Of a DNA stretch of 64,000 bases, positions 8,682 through 17,878 are shown piece by piece. The stretch's first letter is position 1. Each line of letters opens with the position of its first letter. The position numbers and the translations under genes were made by a program. The notes under the pieces were generated by a model that had not been told where the DNA came from, ran no database searches, and saw nothing but the letters and a program-made list of their open reading frames with translations. Source of the DNA: Ottowia thiooxydans_A (GTDB lineage: Bacteria; Pseudomonadota; Gammaproteobacteria; Burkholderiales; Burkholderiaceae_C); contig NZ_JBEPSH010000010.1 of assembly GCF_040548795.1 (NCBI RefSeq), positions 1 to 64,000 of the forward strand, written 5' to 3'.

Positions 8682-9341
8682 TTAATTGCTGACGCAATAG
8701 CGCGAGAGAATGCTTTCGAAACCCCGTGTCGTACGCTCAATGGCGCCGGGCATCTGCAGGAAGCGCGCCTCGTAATGGAGTGCGAGGATCAAGGCATGGA
8801 CCTCAAAGGTGACTTGGCGCTCGTCCACCTCTTGGGAGAGATGGTTTTCTTCACGCGCTTGCCGAACGGCACGCGTCATGGCATCCAGCCAGGAGCTCAC
8901 GGCCTGTGCAAGCGCATCACGCACCGAACCAGGCCTGTCGTCAAATTCGACAGCACCACTGATGAAAATGCAGCCCGAATCGAGTTCGGCGCCGGTATGC
9001 CGCATCCAGTTCGCAAACATGGCTCGCAAGCGAGGCAAGCCGCGCGGCTCCTGGAGCGCGGGGTAAAAGACGTCGCGCTCAAAACGCGCGTAGTACTCGT
9101 TGACCACCGAGATCTGCAACTCTTCGCGCGAGCCGAAATGAGCAAATACACCAGACTTGCTCATGCCCATGACGTCTGCCAATGTACCGATGGACAGACC
9201 TTCCAAGCCGACTTGGGAAGCCATGCGCAGCGCAGCATCGACGATAGCCGCCTTGGTCTGCTGCCCCTTGGGCAAAGCGCGCGCCACCGTCGGCCCCTCT
9301 GAAGGGGCCTTTCGCTGGGCAAAAGGAGGAGTGGAGGACAT
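8682..9341 (-). CDS. TetR-family regulator of the fatty-acid operon
   Basis: This 219-residue TetR regulator has an N-terminal helix-turn-helix at about residues 28-75 (IVDAALRMASQVG ... GMSKSGVFAHFGSREEL) and an alpha-helical ligand-binding C-terminal domain (TetR_C-like, with a GCIFISGAVEFDDRPG segment). A perfect inverted repeat at 9347-9372 lies right in front of its start and is the obvious operator. The gene is first in the operon and co-oriented with the acyl-CoA dehydrogenase, so it probably represses itself and the whole beta-oxidation cluster. An acyl-CoA or fatty-acid inducer would fit. Ligand and operator assignment are inferred. Confidence 0.9.
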   Translation of the reverse strand: MSSTPPFAQRKAPSEGPTVARALPKGQQTKAAIVDAALRMASQVGLEGLSIGTLADVMGMSKSGVFAHFGSREELQISVVNEYYARFERDVFYPALQEPRGLPRLRAMFANWMRHTGAELDSGCIFISGAVEFDDRPGSVRDALAQAVSSWLDAMTRAVRQAREENHLSQEVDERQVTFEVHALILALHYEARFLQMPGAIERTTRGFESILSRYCVSN

Positions 9342-9346
9342 GGGTC

Positions 9347-9372
9347 AAATAAAACGAACGGTCGTTTTATTT
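9347..9372. promoter_or_regulatory. TetR operator (11-bp perfect inverted repeat)
   Basis: The arms AAATAAAACGA and TCGTTTTATTT are perfect inverted repeats separated by ACGG. They lie 6 bp upstream of the TetR start codon. The size, symmetry and A/T-rich flanks fit a TetR-family autorepression site that overlaps the operon promoter. Confidence 0.75.
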
Positions 9373-9610
9373 TCTACCATCCCGATGACAACGCCAAGTC
9401 AGCCAGACGTGTTTGACGTAAGTATTTACCCGTAAATCTTAAGATTTCTTTTTTACGAGCACTTTTAATCAGGCGAGGTTTGCGCCACCTGACCTGGCAA
9501 GCAGAGTGCCCTCCAGCAGGAGCCGCAGGCTCAGCGAACTTGTTTGCCTGACTGTTGGAAACAGCCGAGCGTAAGCGGCTTTGCCAGCCAGGTGCCCTGC
9601 TCGAAATCCC

Positions 9611-10282
9611 TCAAAGGGCCAGAAGACTCAGACTCTCGTCGAGATGCTCAAGTGGAGAGCGCTTGAAATCCGATCGTGCAAAACGTTGCAGACGTCCCAA
9701 GACAAAGGAAGAAAGAACCGAGGCTTTCACTTGCGCGTCACGGTCTGGCGTCAGAGCAACACCCGCATCAGCTGCCCCATCGCGAAGCGTCTGGCGCAAC
9801 GCAGCTTCCAGCTTGTCGAACAGCAAGATCATGCGCCGCTGCAAGCGCTCGTGCTCGTAAACCAGAGCGTCGCCGACCATGACACGGGTCATTCCCGGAT
9901 TCTTTTCGCCGAACTGCAATATCATGGCCACCATCCGGGCGGCTCTGACCCGCCCCTCAGGTTCGCGCTCAGTGATCTGATTGATCAAGCCGAACAAAGT
10001 GGCTTCAATGAAGTCGATCAAGCCCTCGAACATCTGCGCCTTGCTGGCGAAGTGTCTGTAGAGGGCGGCCTCACTCACCTCAAGGCGCGCCGCCAGGGCC
10101 GCCGTGGTGATGCGTTCACTCTCTGGACGCTCCAGCATTTGAGCCAGCACTTGCAAGATCTGCACTCGCCTTTCGCCGGGTTTAGGGCGTTTACGAATAA
10201 ACCCGGCGTGCTTATGCTTAGGCTGATCGGGGTCTTCGGCATCCCGGACAGGCTCTGGTGCGGTTTCGTCAGCTGAGTGCAT
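9611..10282 (-). CDS. slmA: Nucleoid occlusion factor SlmA (TetR fold)
   Basis: This 223-residue protein matches SlmA, the TetR-fold DNA-binding protein that blocks FtsZ ring assembly over the nucleoid. The N-terminal region starts with a charged tail (KRPKPGERRVQILQVLAQML). The helix-turn-helix shows TTAALAARLEVSEAALYRHF, typical of SlmA, followed by KAQMFEGLIDFIE. Conserved downstream segments include EKNPGMTRVMVGDAL and QRFARSDFKRSP. It is about 25 residues longer than the E. coli protein, all at the N-terminus. It lies 108 bp downstream of argB on the same strand. Confidence 0.92.
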   Translation of the reverse strand: MHSADETAPEPVRDAEDPDQPKHKHAGFIRKRPKPGERRVQILQVLAQMLERPESERITTAALAARLEVSEAALYRHFASKAQMFEGLIDFIEATLFGLINQITEREPEGRVRAARMVAMILQFGEKNPGMTRVMVGDALVYEHERLQRRMILLFDKLEAALRQTLRDGAADAGVALTPDRDAQVKASVLSSFVLGRLQRFARSDFKRSPLEHLDESLSLLAL

Positions 10283-10390
10283 GATGAATCAATTGTGACT
10301 AAATGATTCTCGCACATTGTTCCAATTAAACCTAATACATCAGAAGTCTGACGGAAGTCGCTGCCTCCGCCAGATTACAGAGTCAAGCGC

Positions 10391-11284
10391 TCAGGCGCTT
10401 TTGATCATGGTTCCGAAAGCCTGGTCGGTGAGCACTTCAAGAAGCAGTGCATGCGGTACGCGGCCATCAATGATGTGCACGGCATTGACCCCGCTTTTGG
10501 CGGCATCCAGGGCGCCAGCAATCTTGGGCAGCATGCCACCACTGATAGTGCCGTCTGCGATCAGATCGTCAATGCCGGCCGGCGTAAGTTCCGGCAAAAG
10601 CTGACCTTGCTTATCCAGCACGCCAGGAATGTTAGTGAGCATCAAGAGCTTTTCCGCTTGCAACTCCATCGCAAGACGGGCCGCCACGACATCGGCATTG
10701 ATGTTGTAGCTCTCGTTGTCTTCACCAAAGCCGATGGGGCTGACGACTGGGATGAAGGCATCATCCTGTAACGCCTTGACCACGCTTGGATCAATGCGTT
10801 CGATATCGCCTACCTGGCCCACATCATGTTCAAGGGTGGGATCTTTCTGATCCACCATCTTGAGCTTGCGAGCGCGGATAAGGCCGCCATCCCTGCCCGT
10901 CAGCCCTACAGCCTTGCCACCGGCCTGATTGATCAGACCCACGATGTCCTGCTGCACCTCGCCAGCCAGCACCCATTCGACCACTTCCATGGTCTCCGCA
11001 TCTGTGACGCGCATGCCCTGGATGAAGCGACCTTGCTTGCCGAGCCGCTTGAGCGCCGCTTCAATCTGCGGGCCGCCTCCGTGAACCACAACGGGGTTGA
11101 TGCCGACTAATTTGAGCAAAACAACGTCTTCAGCAAAATCCTGCTGCAAACCAGGGTCAGTCATGGCGTTACCGCCATATTTGATGACCATGGTCTTGCC
11201 GTGGAACTTACGGATGTAGGGCAAGGCCTGGGCCAGGATCTCGGCCTTGTCTCGCGGAGGAATTTGAACTTCTTCGGTATTCAT
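10391..11284 (-). CDS. argB: Acetylglutamate kinase
   Basis: This 297-residue amino-acid kinase phosphorylates N-acetylglutamate, the second step of arginine biosynthesis. It shows the N-terminal MVIKYGGNAM lysine motif and the phosphate loop VVVHGGGPQIEAAL. Further on are the acetylglutamate-binding segment GLTGRDGGLIRA, the IPVVSPIGFGEDNESYNINAD stretch and the C-terminal GGMLPKIAGALDA lysine motif. Length and motifs are those of a normal, complete enzyme. It is transcribed towards slmA. No arg operator could be recognised by eye in the 263 bp upstream. Confidence 0.97.
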   Translation of the reverse strand: MNTEEVQIPPRDKAEILAQALPYIRKFHGKTMVIKYGGNAMTDPGLQQDFAEDVVLLKLVGINPVVVHGGGPQIEAALKRLGKQGRFIQGMRVTDAETMEVVEWVLAGEVQQDIVGLINQAGGKAVGLTGRDGGLIRARKLKMVDQKDPTLEHDVGQVGDIERIDPSVVKALQDDAFIPVVSPIGFGEDNESYNINADVVAARLAMELQAEKLLMLTNIPGVLDKQGQLLPELTPAGIDDLIADGTISGGMLPKIAGALDAAKSGVNAVHIIDGRVPHALLLEVLTDQAFGTMIKSA

Positions 11285-11547
11285 GGCGGACTCTGATTGG
11301 AGAATGAATCGGTGATGATAATTTCACCGGGCTGTTGCTTGTTTGCAGGAGATGGGGGCTGGTAACGCCCACAGGATTTCCCTGGAAACGTAGGCTATTA
11401 GAACCTGCTCACGGCACAAATCGGAGAATGCCTGCCCCATAGGCTGCTGCGCATTGGCGGCTACACATTACCCGCTGCTTTTCCTTATGGTTTATTGCTT
11501 ACTGCTTATGACCTGTCGCCTGCAACCTGTCCCTTAATGCCTAATAG

Positions 11548-12657
11548 CTATTGCCGCGGCGGCTGCAATACGCGCGGCACCTTGAATCGCACAAGCATCA
11601 CATAAGCAACTACGTAACTCACGGCAAACAATAAGCAAAACGCCAGCAAGACGCTGCTATAGCGCCAAAACAGCGTAGCCGGCACCACCGTCAGTACGAT
11701 AAAGCTCCAGAGATAGGGCGACGTGCGGTTGTTGCGCTTGAGCATATTCTTGACTTCATCTTCATGAAGCACACTGCGCACCAGCCGCCGATAAACCAAT
11801 TGATGGAGATGCAACGCGTCCGCCATACCTGGCGAAACCCCTCGCCAAAGCTTGCGGTAGATCGAGAATATGGTCTCCCAGACCGGGTAGATCAGAAGCA
11901 GCAAGGGAAACCAGGGTGAAACTGATGGGTGCCTGTGGACCAACAGCAGGCTGATGGTGGCAATTAACAAGCCCCATACATAGGCACCTGCATCGCCCGC
12001 AAAAATGAGCCCACGCGGATAATTCCAGACCAGAAAACCCGCTGTGGCCGCCGCAAGTGCAATGGACATGGCAGCAAGTTCGCGATCACCCACCTGTATG
12101 GCCACGTGAGTGAGGGCCAGGCACACGACCAGCGCAACAGCGCCCGCCAGGCCGTTATAGCCATCAATGATGTTGAATGCGTGAGGCAAGCCGGTCACAG
12201 CCAACACTGCCAGCCCCACGCCCAGCCAGGGCCAGCGGCTCCAGAATCCATCAACCCAGGCAAATCCCAGGCTGGGTACTGTGGCGCCCAGGAGCCACCA
12301 TGCGAGCAAACCCGAACTCAAGGTGAGCAGCAGACGCCAGCGCACCGTAAGCCGCTGCGTAAGGTCTTCCAGTACACCCCCAGCCACTGCGGGAAGCAAC
12401 ATGAAGAGCCATCGGTGCAGGCCAGAGTCAAGTTCGATGTTCCCTGCCATACCGGCCCATTGCAACAAAGGCAACGAAGCCAGAGCCAGCGTCCACCCCA
12501 TCAGCAACCCCACCCCGCCCATGCGGGGAACGTGGCCGACATGAAACCGCTGTGGCGCGTCCGGTGCGTAGTGGGAAAAAGAACGGATAAACACCCTGCG
12601 CACCCAGACGGTGAACACAAGGGACATCACGAAAGCGAGCAGCGCAAGGGAAATCAT
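11548..12657 (-). CDS. WecA/MraY-family polyprenyl-phosphate sugar-1-phosphate transferase
   Basis: This 369-residue polytopic membrane protein belongs to glycosyltransferase family 4 of the WecA/MraY/WbcO group. It moves a sugar-1-phosphate from a UDP-sugar onto undecaprenyl phosphate to start glycan synthesis. Signature parts are RFHVGHVPRMGGVG near residues 37-50, the cytoplasmic FNIIDGYNGLAG motif, the GDAGAYVWG motif and the basic HLHQLVYRRL loop. About ten hydrophobic helices are visible. It sits upstream of, and divergent to, a multidomain glycosyltransferase and near Wzm/Wzt genes, so it is the likely initiating enzyme of the surface polysaccharide made here. The sugar cannot be read from the sequence. 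Confidence 0.87.
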   Translation of the reverse strand: MISLALLAFVMSLVFTVWVRRVFIRSFSHYAPDAPQRFHVGHVPRMGGVGLLMGWTLALASLPLLQWAGMAGNIELDSGLHRWLFMLLPAVAGGVLEDLTQRLTVRWRLLLTLSSGLLAWWLLGATVPSLGFAWVDGFWSRWPWLGVGLAVLAVTGLPHAFNIIDGYNGLAGAVALVVCLALTHVAIQVGDRELAAMSIALAAATAGFLVWNYPRGLIFAGDAGAYVWGLLIATISLLLVHRHPSVSPWFPLLLLIYPVWETIFSIYRKLWRGVSPGMADALHLHQLVYRRLVRSVLHEDEVKNMLKRNNRTSPYLWSFIVLTVVPATLFWRYSSVLLAFCLLFAVSYVVAYVMLVRFKVPRVLQPPRQ

Positions 12658-12984
12658 GGGTGTTGATCACCGAATCCGGCGGTGCTCAGTTTAGGCGTGT
12701 AGCTGTGCTTTTTTTTAACGATGGACAGCTTTATGTTTTGTAACAAACGATGCGCCAAACTCCCTTGGCTAAATCGCAGGCAAAAAGCCGTGCATGGTAG
12801 CATCACGCCCTCATCTTCGGGGAATAAGGCAAGATAGATCGTGAACACGTTCTTAGAAGTCGCCGTGCCCCTAAGAGTCTCACGGAGGAGCCCACAGAGC
12901 GACATCGGTACCAGCGATTAGTTTCGCTGGATTGAATATCCCAGGCTCCTGGACGTTCTCCGCTCTTCGGCATTGAAGATTCTC
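12658..12984. other. Divergent intergenic region upstream of the large glycosyltransferase
   Basis: These 327 bp lie between divergent polysaccharide genes and must contain both promoters. They include a T-rich stretch (12709-12717) and a 7-bp hairpin (CCAGCGA, loop TTAGTT, TCGCTGG at 12911-12930) in the leader of the rightward gene. No convincing small gene or JUMPstart-type element was recognised. Confidence 0.4.
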
Positions 12985-15900
12985 ATGGCGCCAACTGCTT
13001 CCCCGCTGCATATCTATGAGCGGCATATTGATTCCCGCGAACGAACGTCTTTATCTGTTCTTGCCGGCCACATTCCTCAGAACGCTCGAGTGCTCGACCT
13101 CGGCTGTGGAAGTGGCGCGGTCGGAAGGTATTTGAAGGAACAAGATAGCGGCGTCACCATAGATGGACTCACCATCAGTGCGGACGAGGCCCAACTCGCT
13201 TCTGCGCACTACCGCCGAGTCGAGGTGGCTGACCTGGACACCGTGAAGCTGGGAGAAGTGTTCGAGGCCGCCAGCTACGACATCATCATTTGCGCGGACG
13301 TCCTGGAACATATTCGACACCCGGACCGCGTTCTGGGGGAATGCAAGCAGTTGCTGGCCCCTGGCGGGCGGGCCTTGCTGTCCATCCCGAACGTGGCCTA
13401 CACCGGCCTGATCGCCGAATTGATGGCTGGGGAATTCCTGTATAGGCCAGAGGGCCTGCTGGATGAAACCCACGTCCATTTCTTCACCCGGCTCAGCCTG
13501 CAGAGATTTCTGGCGGAGCAAAACTGGGTGGCCGAGCACCTGGAAACCGTTGATCGCGAGTTGCCGGACTCCGAATTCAGGTCGTCGTTTGATGCCCTGC
13601 CGCCCAGTGTGGCGCGGCACCTGCTGGCTCTGCCAGATGCTCTGACCTATCAGTTCATTGCGATTATCCGGCCCCTGGCTGCGGGCGAACAACTGAGCAC
13701 GGTCAGCCGTGAGGTTCATTCCTCTGCCCTGCCCGCGCGCGCGTTTTTCACCGCCGAGCTTTTCCTCGGAACGGAAGGTGGTGAATCCAGCCATGCTTTC
13801 ACTCAGGAAGGCAAGATCAGCGCTGCGGGGGTCGTAGGCACTCCGCGCCAGACGCTGCGCTTTGATTTGCCGGCTGCCCCCACAGCCCGCACACTGCGCC
13901 TCGATCCGGCGGACCGCCCTGGCTTCGTCCATTTCCACGCCATGAGACTGTATGCCGCGGACGGCACACGCCTTTGGCAATGGCAAGGCCAAGACGGCGC
14001 GCTGCTCGCAAGCGCGCCTCATCAGGAAATGCTGTTCCGTCCACTGGGCGATGTTTCATCGACCGTGCTGGCACTGCTGCATGGAAACGACCCCTGGGTG
14101 GAGTTGCCTGTCACGGCGCCCGTCGTGGCTGCGGCCGCAGGTGGCCATCTTGAGGTTGACATGGGTTGGCCCATGTCGGCGGACTATCTGGCGCTCGCAA
14201 GCGCAGTCACGGAGTTTGAGACTCGAACACAGCTGGCGGAACACCGGATTGCGCGGACCAGGGAAGAGCTGCAGGCGTCCCACCAGCTTGAACTGACACG
14301 CCTTCACAGAGAATTAGGCGAACAGATTGAGGGCGAACGACTGGAAGTCGCAGAGCGCCATCATCAGGAACTCAGCCGACTCCATCAGCAATTCGGTGCT
14401 CAGCACGATCAACTGGCCGTCAATCATGCGGAGGAGCTGGCCAGATTCCGGCGCGCCCTCGCAGTCCAGTCCAACGACCTTCGCCACCATAAATTGCAGT
14501 TGCAAGAGGCCATCCAGCACATTCAATTCCTGGAAAATTCCACCGTCTTTAGAGCCAGCCGACCTCTGGTGCGCGCCAAAATGAAGTTGGATCAATTGCT
14601 GGGCCGAGGCCCCGTTTCGGCGGACCCCAGCCAGGTCAAGTTGGCGCAGCCCCTGACTCCACCCGATCACCCCGTTGACGTCATCGTCCCCGTCTACCGG
14701 GGTCTGGCTGACACCCAGTGTTGCGTGCTTTCCGTGCTGCGCTCCGAATGCCGCACTCTCTGGCGGCTGATTGTCATCAACGATGCCAGCCCAGAGCCGG
14801 AAGTGACGGCCTGGCTGCGCGAGATTGCAAAGACGGATTCGCGGATTGAATTGCTCGAAAACGAAACCAACCTGGGATTCGTGGGCACGGTCAATCGCGG
14901 CATGGCGCTTTCGGGCACCCATGACACACTGCTGCTCAACAGCGATGCTGAGGTGGCCAACGACTGGCTCGACCGCATTCGCGCAGCCGCCTATTGCGAC
15001 CAGAAGGTTGCGTCGGTCACGCCTTTTTCCAATAACGCCACCATCTGCAGCTATCCCCGGTTCTGTGCTGACAACGAACTGCCAGAAGGCTGGGACACTG
15101 CGCGGCTTGACGCCCTGTTCGCTCGTACCAGCGCGGGCCAGGTCGTAGATGTTCCCACGGGTATCGGCTTTTGCATGTACATCCGGCGCGACGCTTTGCA
15201 GGCCATAGGCTTGTTCGACGTGGAAAATTTTGGCAAAGGCTACGGGGAAGAAAACGATTTCTGTGTCCGTGCCTCCGACGCGGGCTGGCGAAACCTGCAC
15301 GTGCTGGACACTTTCGTGCGCCACGCCGGCGGCGTCAGCTTCGGCGCGGCCAAGAGCCCCCGCGAGCGCGCTGCCATGGAGACCCTCCGGCGGCTGCACC
15401 CCCGCTATGAAGGCGATGTCATGCGCTTCTTGCAGGTCGATCCGGCCCAGCCGGCGCGCCTTGCCGCAGACATCGCTCGCATTCAGGACGGGCACCGGCC
15501 GGTCATTCTGGCCATATTGCATGATCGCCAGGGTGGCACCGAGCGGCACGTTCATGAACTGGCGTCCGCTTTGCGAGAGCAGGCGCAGTTCCTGGTGCTC
15601 AGACCCCTGCCCGGCCAGCGCGTGAGCATTCGTCTGCCAGACCCTGAAGAGAGCTTTGAGCTGATTTACTCGCTGCCGGGAGAGCAGGCCGTGCTCATCG
15701 ACACCTTGCTGCGTTTCGGTGTGCAGCACGTGCATTTCCATCATTTACTGGGCAACGGAGAGTTCGTGCGGACGTTGCCCGAGCAACTGGGCGTGAGCTT
15801 TGACTTCACAGCGCACGATTACTACACCATCTGCCCTCAGATTTCCCTGACGGACCGGACCAATAGCTATTGCGGCGAGTTGGGACCGGAGCAGTGCGGC

Positions 15901-16881
15901 AAGTGCCTGGCCAACTCTCCTGCGCCCGAAGGCATGGATATTGCGACCTGGCGCCGTGCGCATGCTGAATTTCTATCCGGCGCCCGATTCTTGATTGCGC
16001 CTGCGCGTGACGCCCTTGGCCGCATCGCCAAGATGGTGCCTGGTACGGCGGCGCGAATAGTGCCGCATACCGACATCGATCACAACGCGCAATTACCTGC
16101 TCCTCAACCGGCGCGGCTGGAAGGCCATCGGCCACTGAAAATAGCGGTGATAGGCGCCCTCAGCACCATCAAAGGCGCTGATGTGCTTGAAGACGTTGCT
16201 GTAGCTGCGGCCAAGCAAAGCGCCAGCATCGAGTTTCACTTGATCGGCTATGGGTATCGGGCACTGCGCACCCAACCGGGCGCACGCTTGACGGTACACG
16301 GCAAGTATGAGGACAAAGAGCTGCCGTCTCTGCTGGAGTGGCTTCAACCCGACCTGGTGTGGTTTCCCGCCCAATGGCCAGAGACCTATAGCTATACACT
16401 TTCCGCTTGCCTGCAAGGGGGATGGCCGGTGGTCGCTCCAGATCTGGGGGCATTTTCAGAGCGCCTGACAGGCCGTGCCTGGAGCTGGGTCACGCCCTGG
16501 CAGAAAACACCCGCTCAGTGGGTATCGTTCTTCGAAGATATCCGCGCACGCCATTTCGCCACGGGTCAAAGCCCTGGCGCGCCTGTGCCAAGCATGGAGT
16601 CCAGTGCCCAGCACGAGCTTCTGGCCAATGCCAGTGTGGGTGACTCCGCCAAATGGTATGCGGCAGAGTATCTGCAGGGTCTGGCAGCGCCATCGGGCCC
16701 AGGGCCGGAGCTGCAAACGCTTCTACGTCAAGCCGCTTCCACGTCGCCGGTCTCTGAAGGAAGCAAAGGGCTTCTGCTGACGCTGTTGGTGCGCCTGCGC
16801 TCCTTACCCGTGCTGTCTGGCGTTGCCAGAGCCATCCCGCTGCGCTGGCAGACACGTGTCAAAAGCTGGTTGAAGAAATAG
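12985..16881 (+). CDS. Methyltransferase - coiled coil - GT2 - GT4 multidomain protein
   Basis: This very long cytoplasmic protein (1298 residues) chains several modules. Residues 1-230 form a class I SAM methyltransferase (VLDLGCGSGAVG; ADVLEHIRHPD; LLAPGGRALLSIPN). Residues about 240-400 look beta-rich. Residues about 408-526 form a charged heptad-rich coiled coil with repeated H-Q-E-L patterns. Residues about 560-800 are a GT2 glycosyltransferase (VDVIVPVYRGL; LLLNSDAEV; GYGEENDFCVRA). Residues about 845-1220 are a GT4-like glycosyltransferase (HDRQGGTERHVHEL; FTAHDYYTICPQ; WFPAQWPETYSYT). Methyltransferase plus coiled coil recalls WbdD, the chain-length ruler of O8/O9a antigens. ATG at 12985 was chosen; an in-frame TTG four codons upstream is possible. 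Neither start has a clear ribosome site. Confidence 0.88.
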   Translation: MAPTASPLHIYERHIDSRERTSLSVLAGHIPQNARVLDLGCGSGAVGRYLKEQDSGVTIDGLTISADEAQLASAHYRRVEVADLDTVKLGEVFEAASYDIIICADVLEHIRHPDRVLGECKQLLAPGGRALLSIPNVAYTGLIAELMAGEFLYRPEGLLDETHVHFFTRLSLQRFLAEQNWVAEHLETVDRELPDSEFRSSFDALPPSVARHLLALPDALTYQFIAIIRPLAAGEQLSTVSREVHSSALPARAFFTAELFLGTEGGESSHAFTQEGKISAAGVVGTPRQTLRFDLPAAPTARTLRLDPADRPGFVHFHAMRLYAADGTRLWQWQGQDGALLASAPHQEMLFRPLGDVSSTVLALLHGNDPWVELPVTAPVVAAAAGGHLEVDMGWPMSADYLALASAVTEFETRTQLAEHRIARTREELQASHQLELTRLHRELGEQIEGERLEVAERHHQELSRLHQQFGAQHDQLAVNHAEELARFRRALAVQSNDLRHHKLQLQEAIQHIQFLENSTVFRASRPLVRAKMKLDQLLGRGPVSADPSQVKLAQPLTPPDHPVDVIVPVYRGLADTQCCVLSVLRSECRTLWRLIVINDASPEPEVTAWLREIAKTDSRIELLENETNLGFVGTVNRGMALSGTHDTLLLNSDAEVANDWLDRIRAAAYCDQKVASVTPFSNNATICSYPRFCADNELPEGWDTARLDALFARTSAGQVVDVPTGIGFCMYIRRDALQAIGLFDVENFGKGYGEENDFCVRASDAGWRNLHVLDTFVRHAGGVSFGAAKSPRERAAMETLRRLHPRYEGDVMRFLQVDPAQPARLAADIARIQDGHRPVILAILHDRQGGTERHVHELASALREQAQFLVLRPLPGQRVSIRLPDPEESFELIYSLPGEQAVLIDTLLRFGVQHVHFHHLLGNGEFVRTLPEQLGVSFDFTAHDYYTICPQISLTDRTNSYCGELGPEQCGKCLANSPAPEGMDIATWRRAHAEFLSGARFLIAPARDALGRIAKMVPGTAARIVPHTDIDHNAQLPAPQPARLEGHRPLKIAVIGALSTIKGADVLEDVAVAAAKQSASIEFHLIGYGYRALRTQPGARLTVHGKYEDKELPSLLEWLQPDLVWFPAQWPETYSYTLSACLQGGWPVVAPDLGAFSERLTGRAWSWVTPWQKTPAQWVSFFEDIRARHFATGQSPGAPVPSMESSAQHELLANASVGDSAKWYAAEYLQGLAAPSGPGPELQTLLRQAASTSPVSEGSKGLLLTLLVRLRSLPVLSGVARAIPLRWQTRVKSWLKK

Positions 16882-16912
16882 AGCCGCCACAGCCTCACGC
16901 GGGTGGCATCCA

Positions 16913-16931
16913 GGGGGCCGCTTAAGCCCCT
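16913..16931 (+). terminator. Weak hairpin between convergent genes
   Basis: A GGGGC/GCCCC stem with a 7-base loop lies 32 bp after the large glycosyltransferase. It has no T-tract, so a Rho-independent role is uncertain. Confidence 0.3.
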
Positions 16932-17041
16932 CTGGGTATTCCTGGCGGGCCGCAAAACGCCATTGCAGCAGGTGCTTCTTCCCGGCGATTGGCCACTGGC
17001 AGCTCGGCGTCCGCGTCTGGCCTGTACATCTAGACGAAGAC

Positions 17042-17605
17042 TCAGGCTTTGGCCGAGGATTCAGCCAGTACAGAGGCGCAGCCCGTGATGCAGATGTGAC
17101 AGGACGCCATACCTTCTTGCAGGACCTGATGAAACATTCTGGCTTCGTCCAGGGCGCTCTTGATGACCTGAGCGCACGCTGCGCTCTGATCAGAGCGATC
17201 CTGGCCCGAGGTCAGCTGTGAATAATCTGCCTCCAACTCTATACGGCTCGCCGCATTGTCCTGGGCATCCAAGTTGAGAGTCGCCAGCAAGGCCTGCGCC
17301 TCAGAGGTAAGCTGGGCCCCGAGCTGCGTTTTTTCTTCCAGGCCCACATCACCACTGGACAGTGCCGCCCACTTGCTCTGCATCGCCGCCAAGCGCTGAC
17401 CAAGCTCACTGGACTCTGACATCAAACTCAATGTGTAGGCAATAGAGTCTTCGATAGCAGAGCATTCTTCTGTAGGACGCCTGTCCTTGTATTCGTTCTC
17501 CAACTCTGCCCATCCTTCCTCCGTGGAAGGCATGGATGAGAACGCCATGTTGCTCAGGTTCGGGGTTTCTGCTGAAAAATGACGCGAGGTGTAGGGAAAG
17601 ATCAT
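17042..17605 (-). CDS. Uncharacterised 187-residue protein
   Basis: I do not recognise this protein. It is acidic and rich in Ser, Ala, Glu and Gln, and predicted by eye to be largely helical (for example EDSIAYTLSLMSESSELGQRLAAM). It has no signal peptide or membrane segment. Four Cys lie in the last third, three of them in ASCHICITGCASV near the C-terminus, which could bind metal or form a disulfide. An internal ATG at 17548 (MAFSSMPSTEEGW) is an alternative start. The region upstream (17606-17720) is clearly AT-rich compared with its surroundings and may hold a promoter or mark acquired DNA. It lies between two convergent polysaccharide transcription units. Codon pattern and length make a real gene likely but not certain. 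Confidence 0.6.
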   Translation of the reverse strand: MIFPYTSRHFSAETPNLSNMAFSSMPSTEEGWAELENEYKDRRPTEECSAIEDSIAYTLSLMSESSELGQRLAAMQSKWAALSSGDVGLEEKTQLGAQLTSEAQALLATLNLDAQDNAASRIELEADYSQLTSGQDRSDQSAACAQVIKSALDEARMFHQVLQEGMASCHICITGCASVLAESSAKA

Positions 17606-17728
17606 GGAAAATTTAAACCAATCAGGAATGAACCATTAGTTTAAATAGACATTGGAAATTAATCTATAAATGAATACTTTAATATTCTTTTATAGTTTGA
17701 TCTAATCTACAGGTTCCACTCGTGTCCA

Positions 17729-17749
17729 CCATCGACCATCGACCATCGA
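17729..17749. repeat. Three tandem CCATCGA heptamers
   Basis: CCATCGA occurs three times head to tail, followed by GTGATCAGCACT. A related GTGATCAGCTAG lies 60 bp further on. The block is in the intergenic region between the unknown protein gene and the methyltransferase gene. Function unknown; it may be a slipped microsatellite. Confidence 0.5.
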
Positions 17750-17878
17750 GTGATCAGCACTGACGGGGGTGGGGTGGCAGGCGACCAAGCTCTGACCTGT
17801 CCAGCCAGAGCCTGAGTGATCAGCTAGTGAACTCCAGGACTTGAAGACCAGCCGAAGTCCGAGCGGCGCAGGCTATCG

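Noticed and set aside
14314..15744. Minus-strand open frame of 476 codons inside the large glycosyltransferase
   Set aside because: Antisense shadow; the GT2 motifs are on the plus strand.
17729..17749. Possible CRISPR-like repeat array
   Set aside because: Only three contiguous 7-bp units with no spacers and no cas genes.
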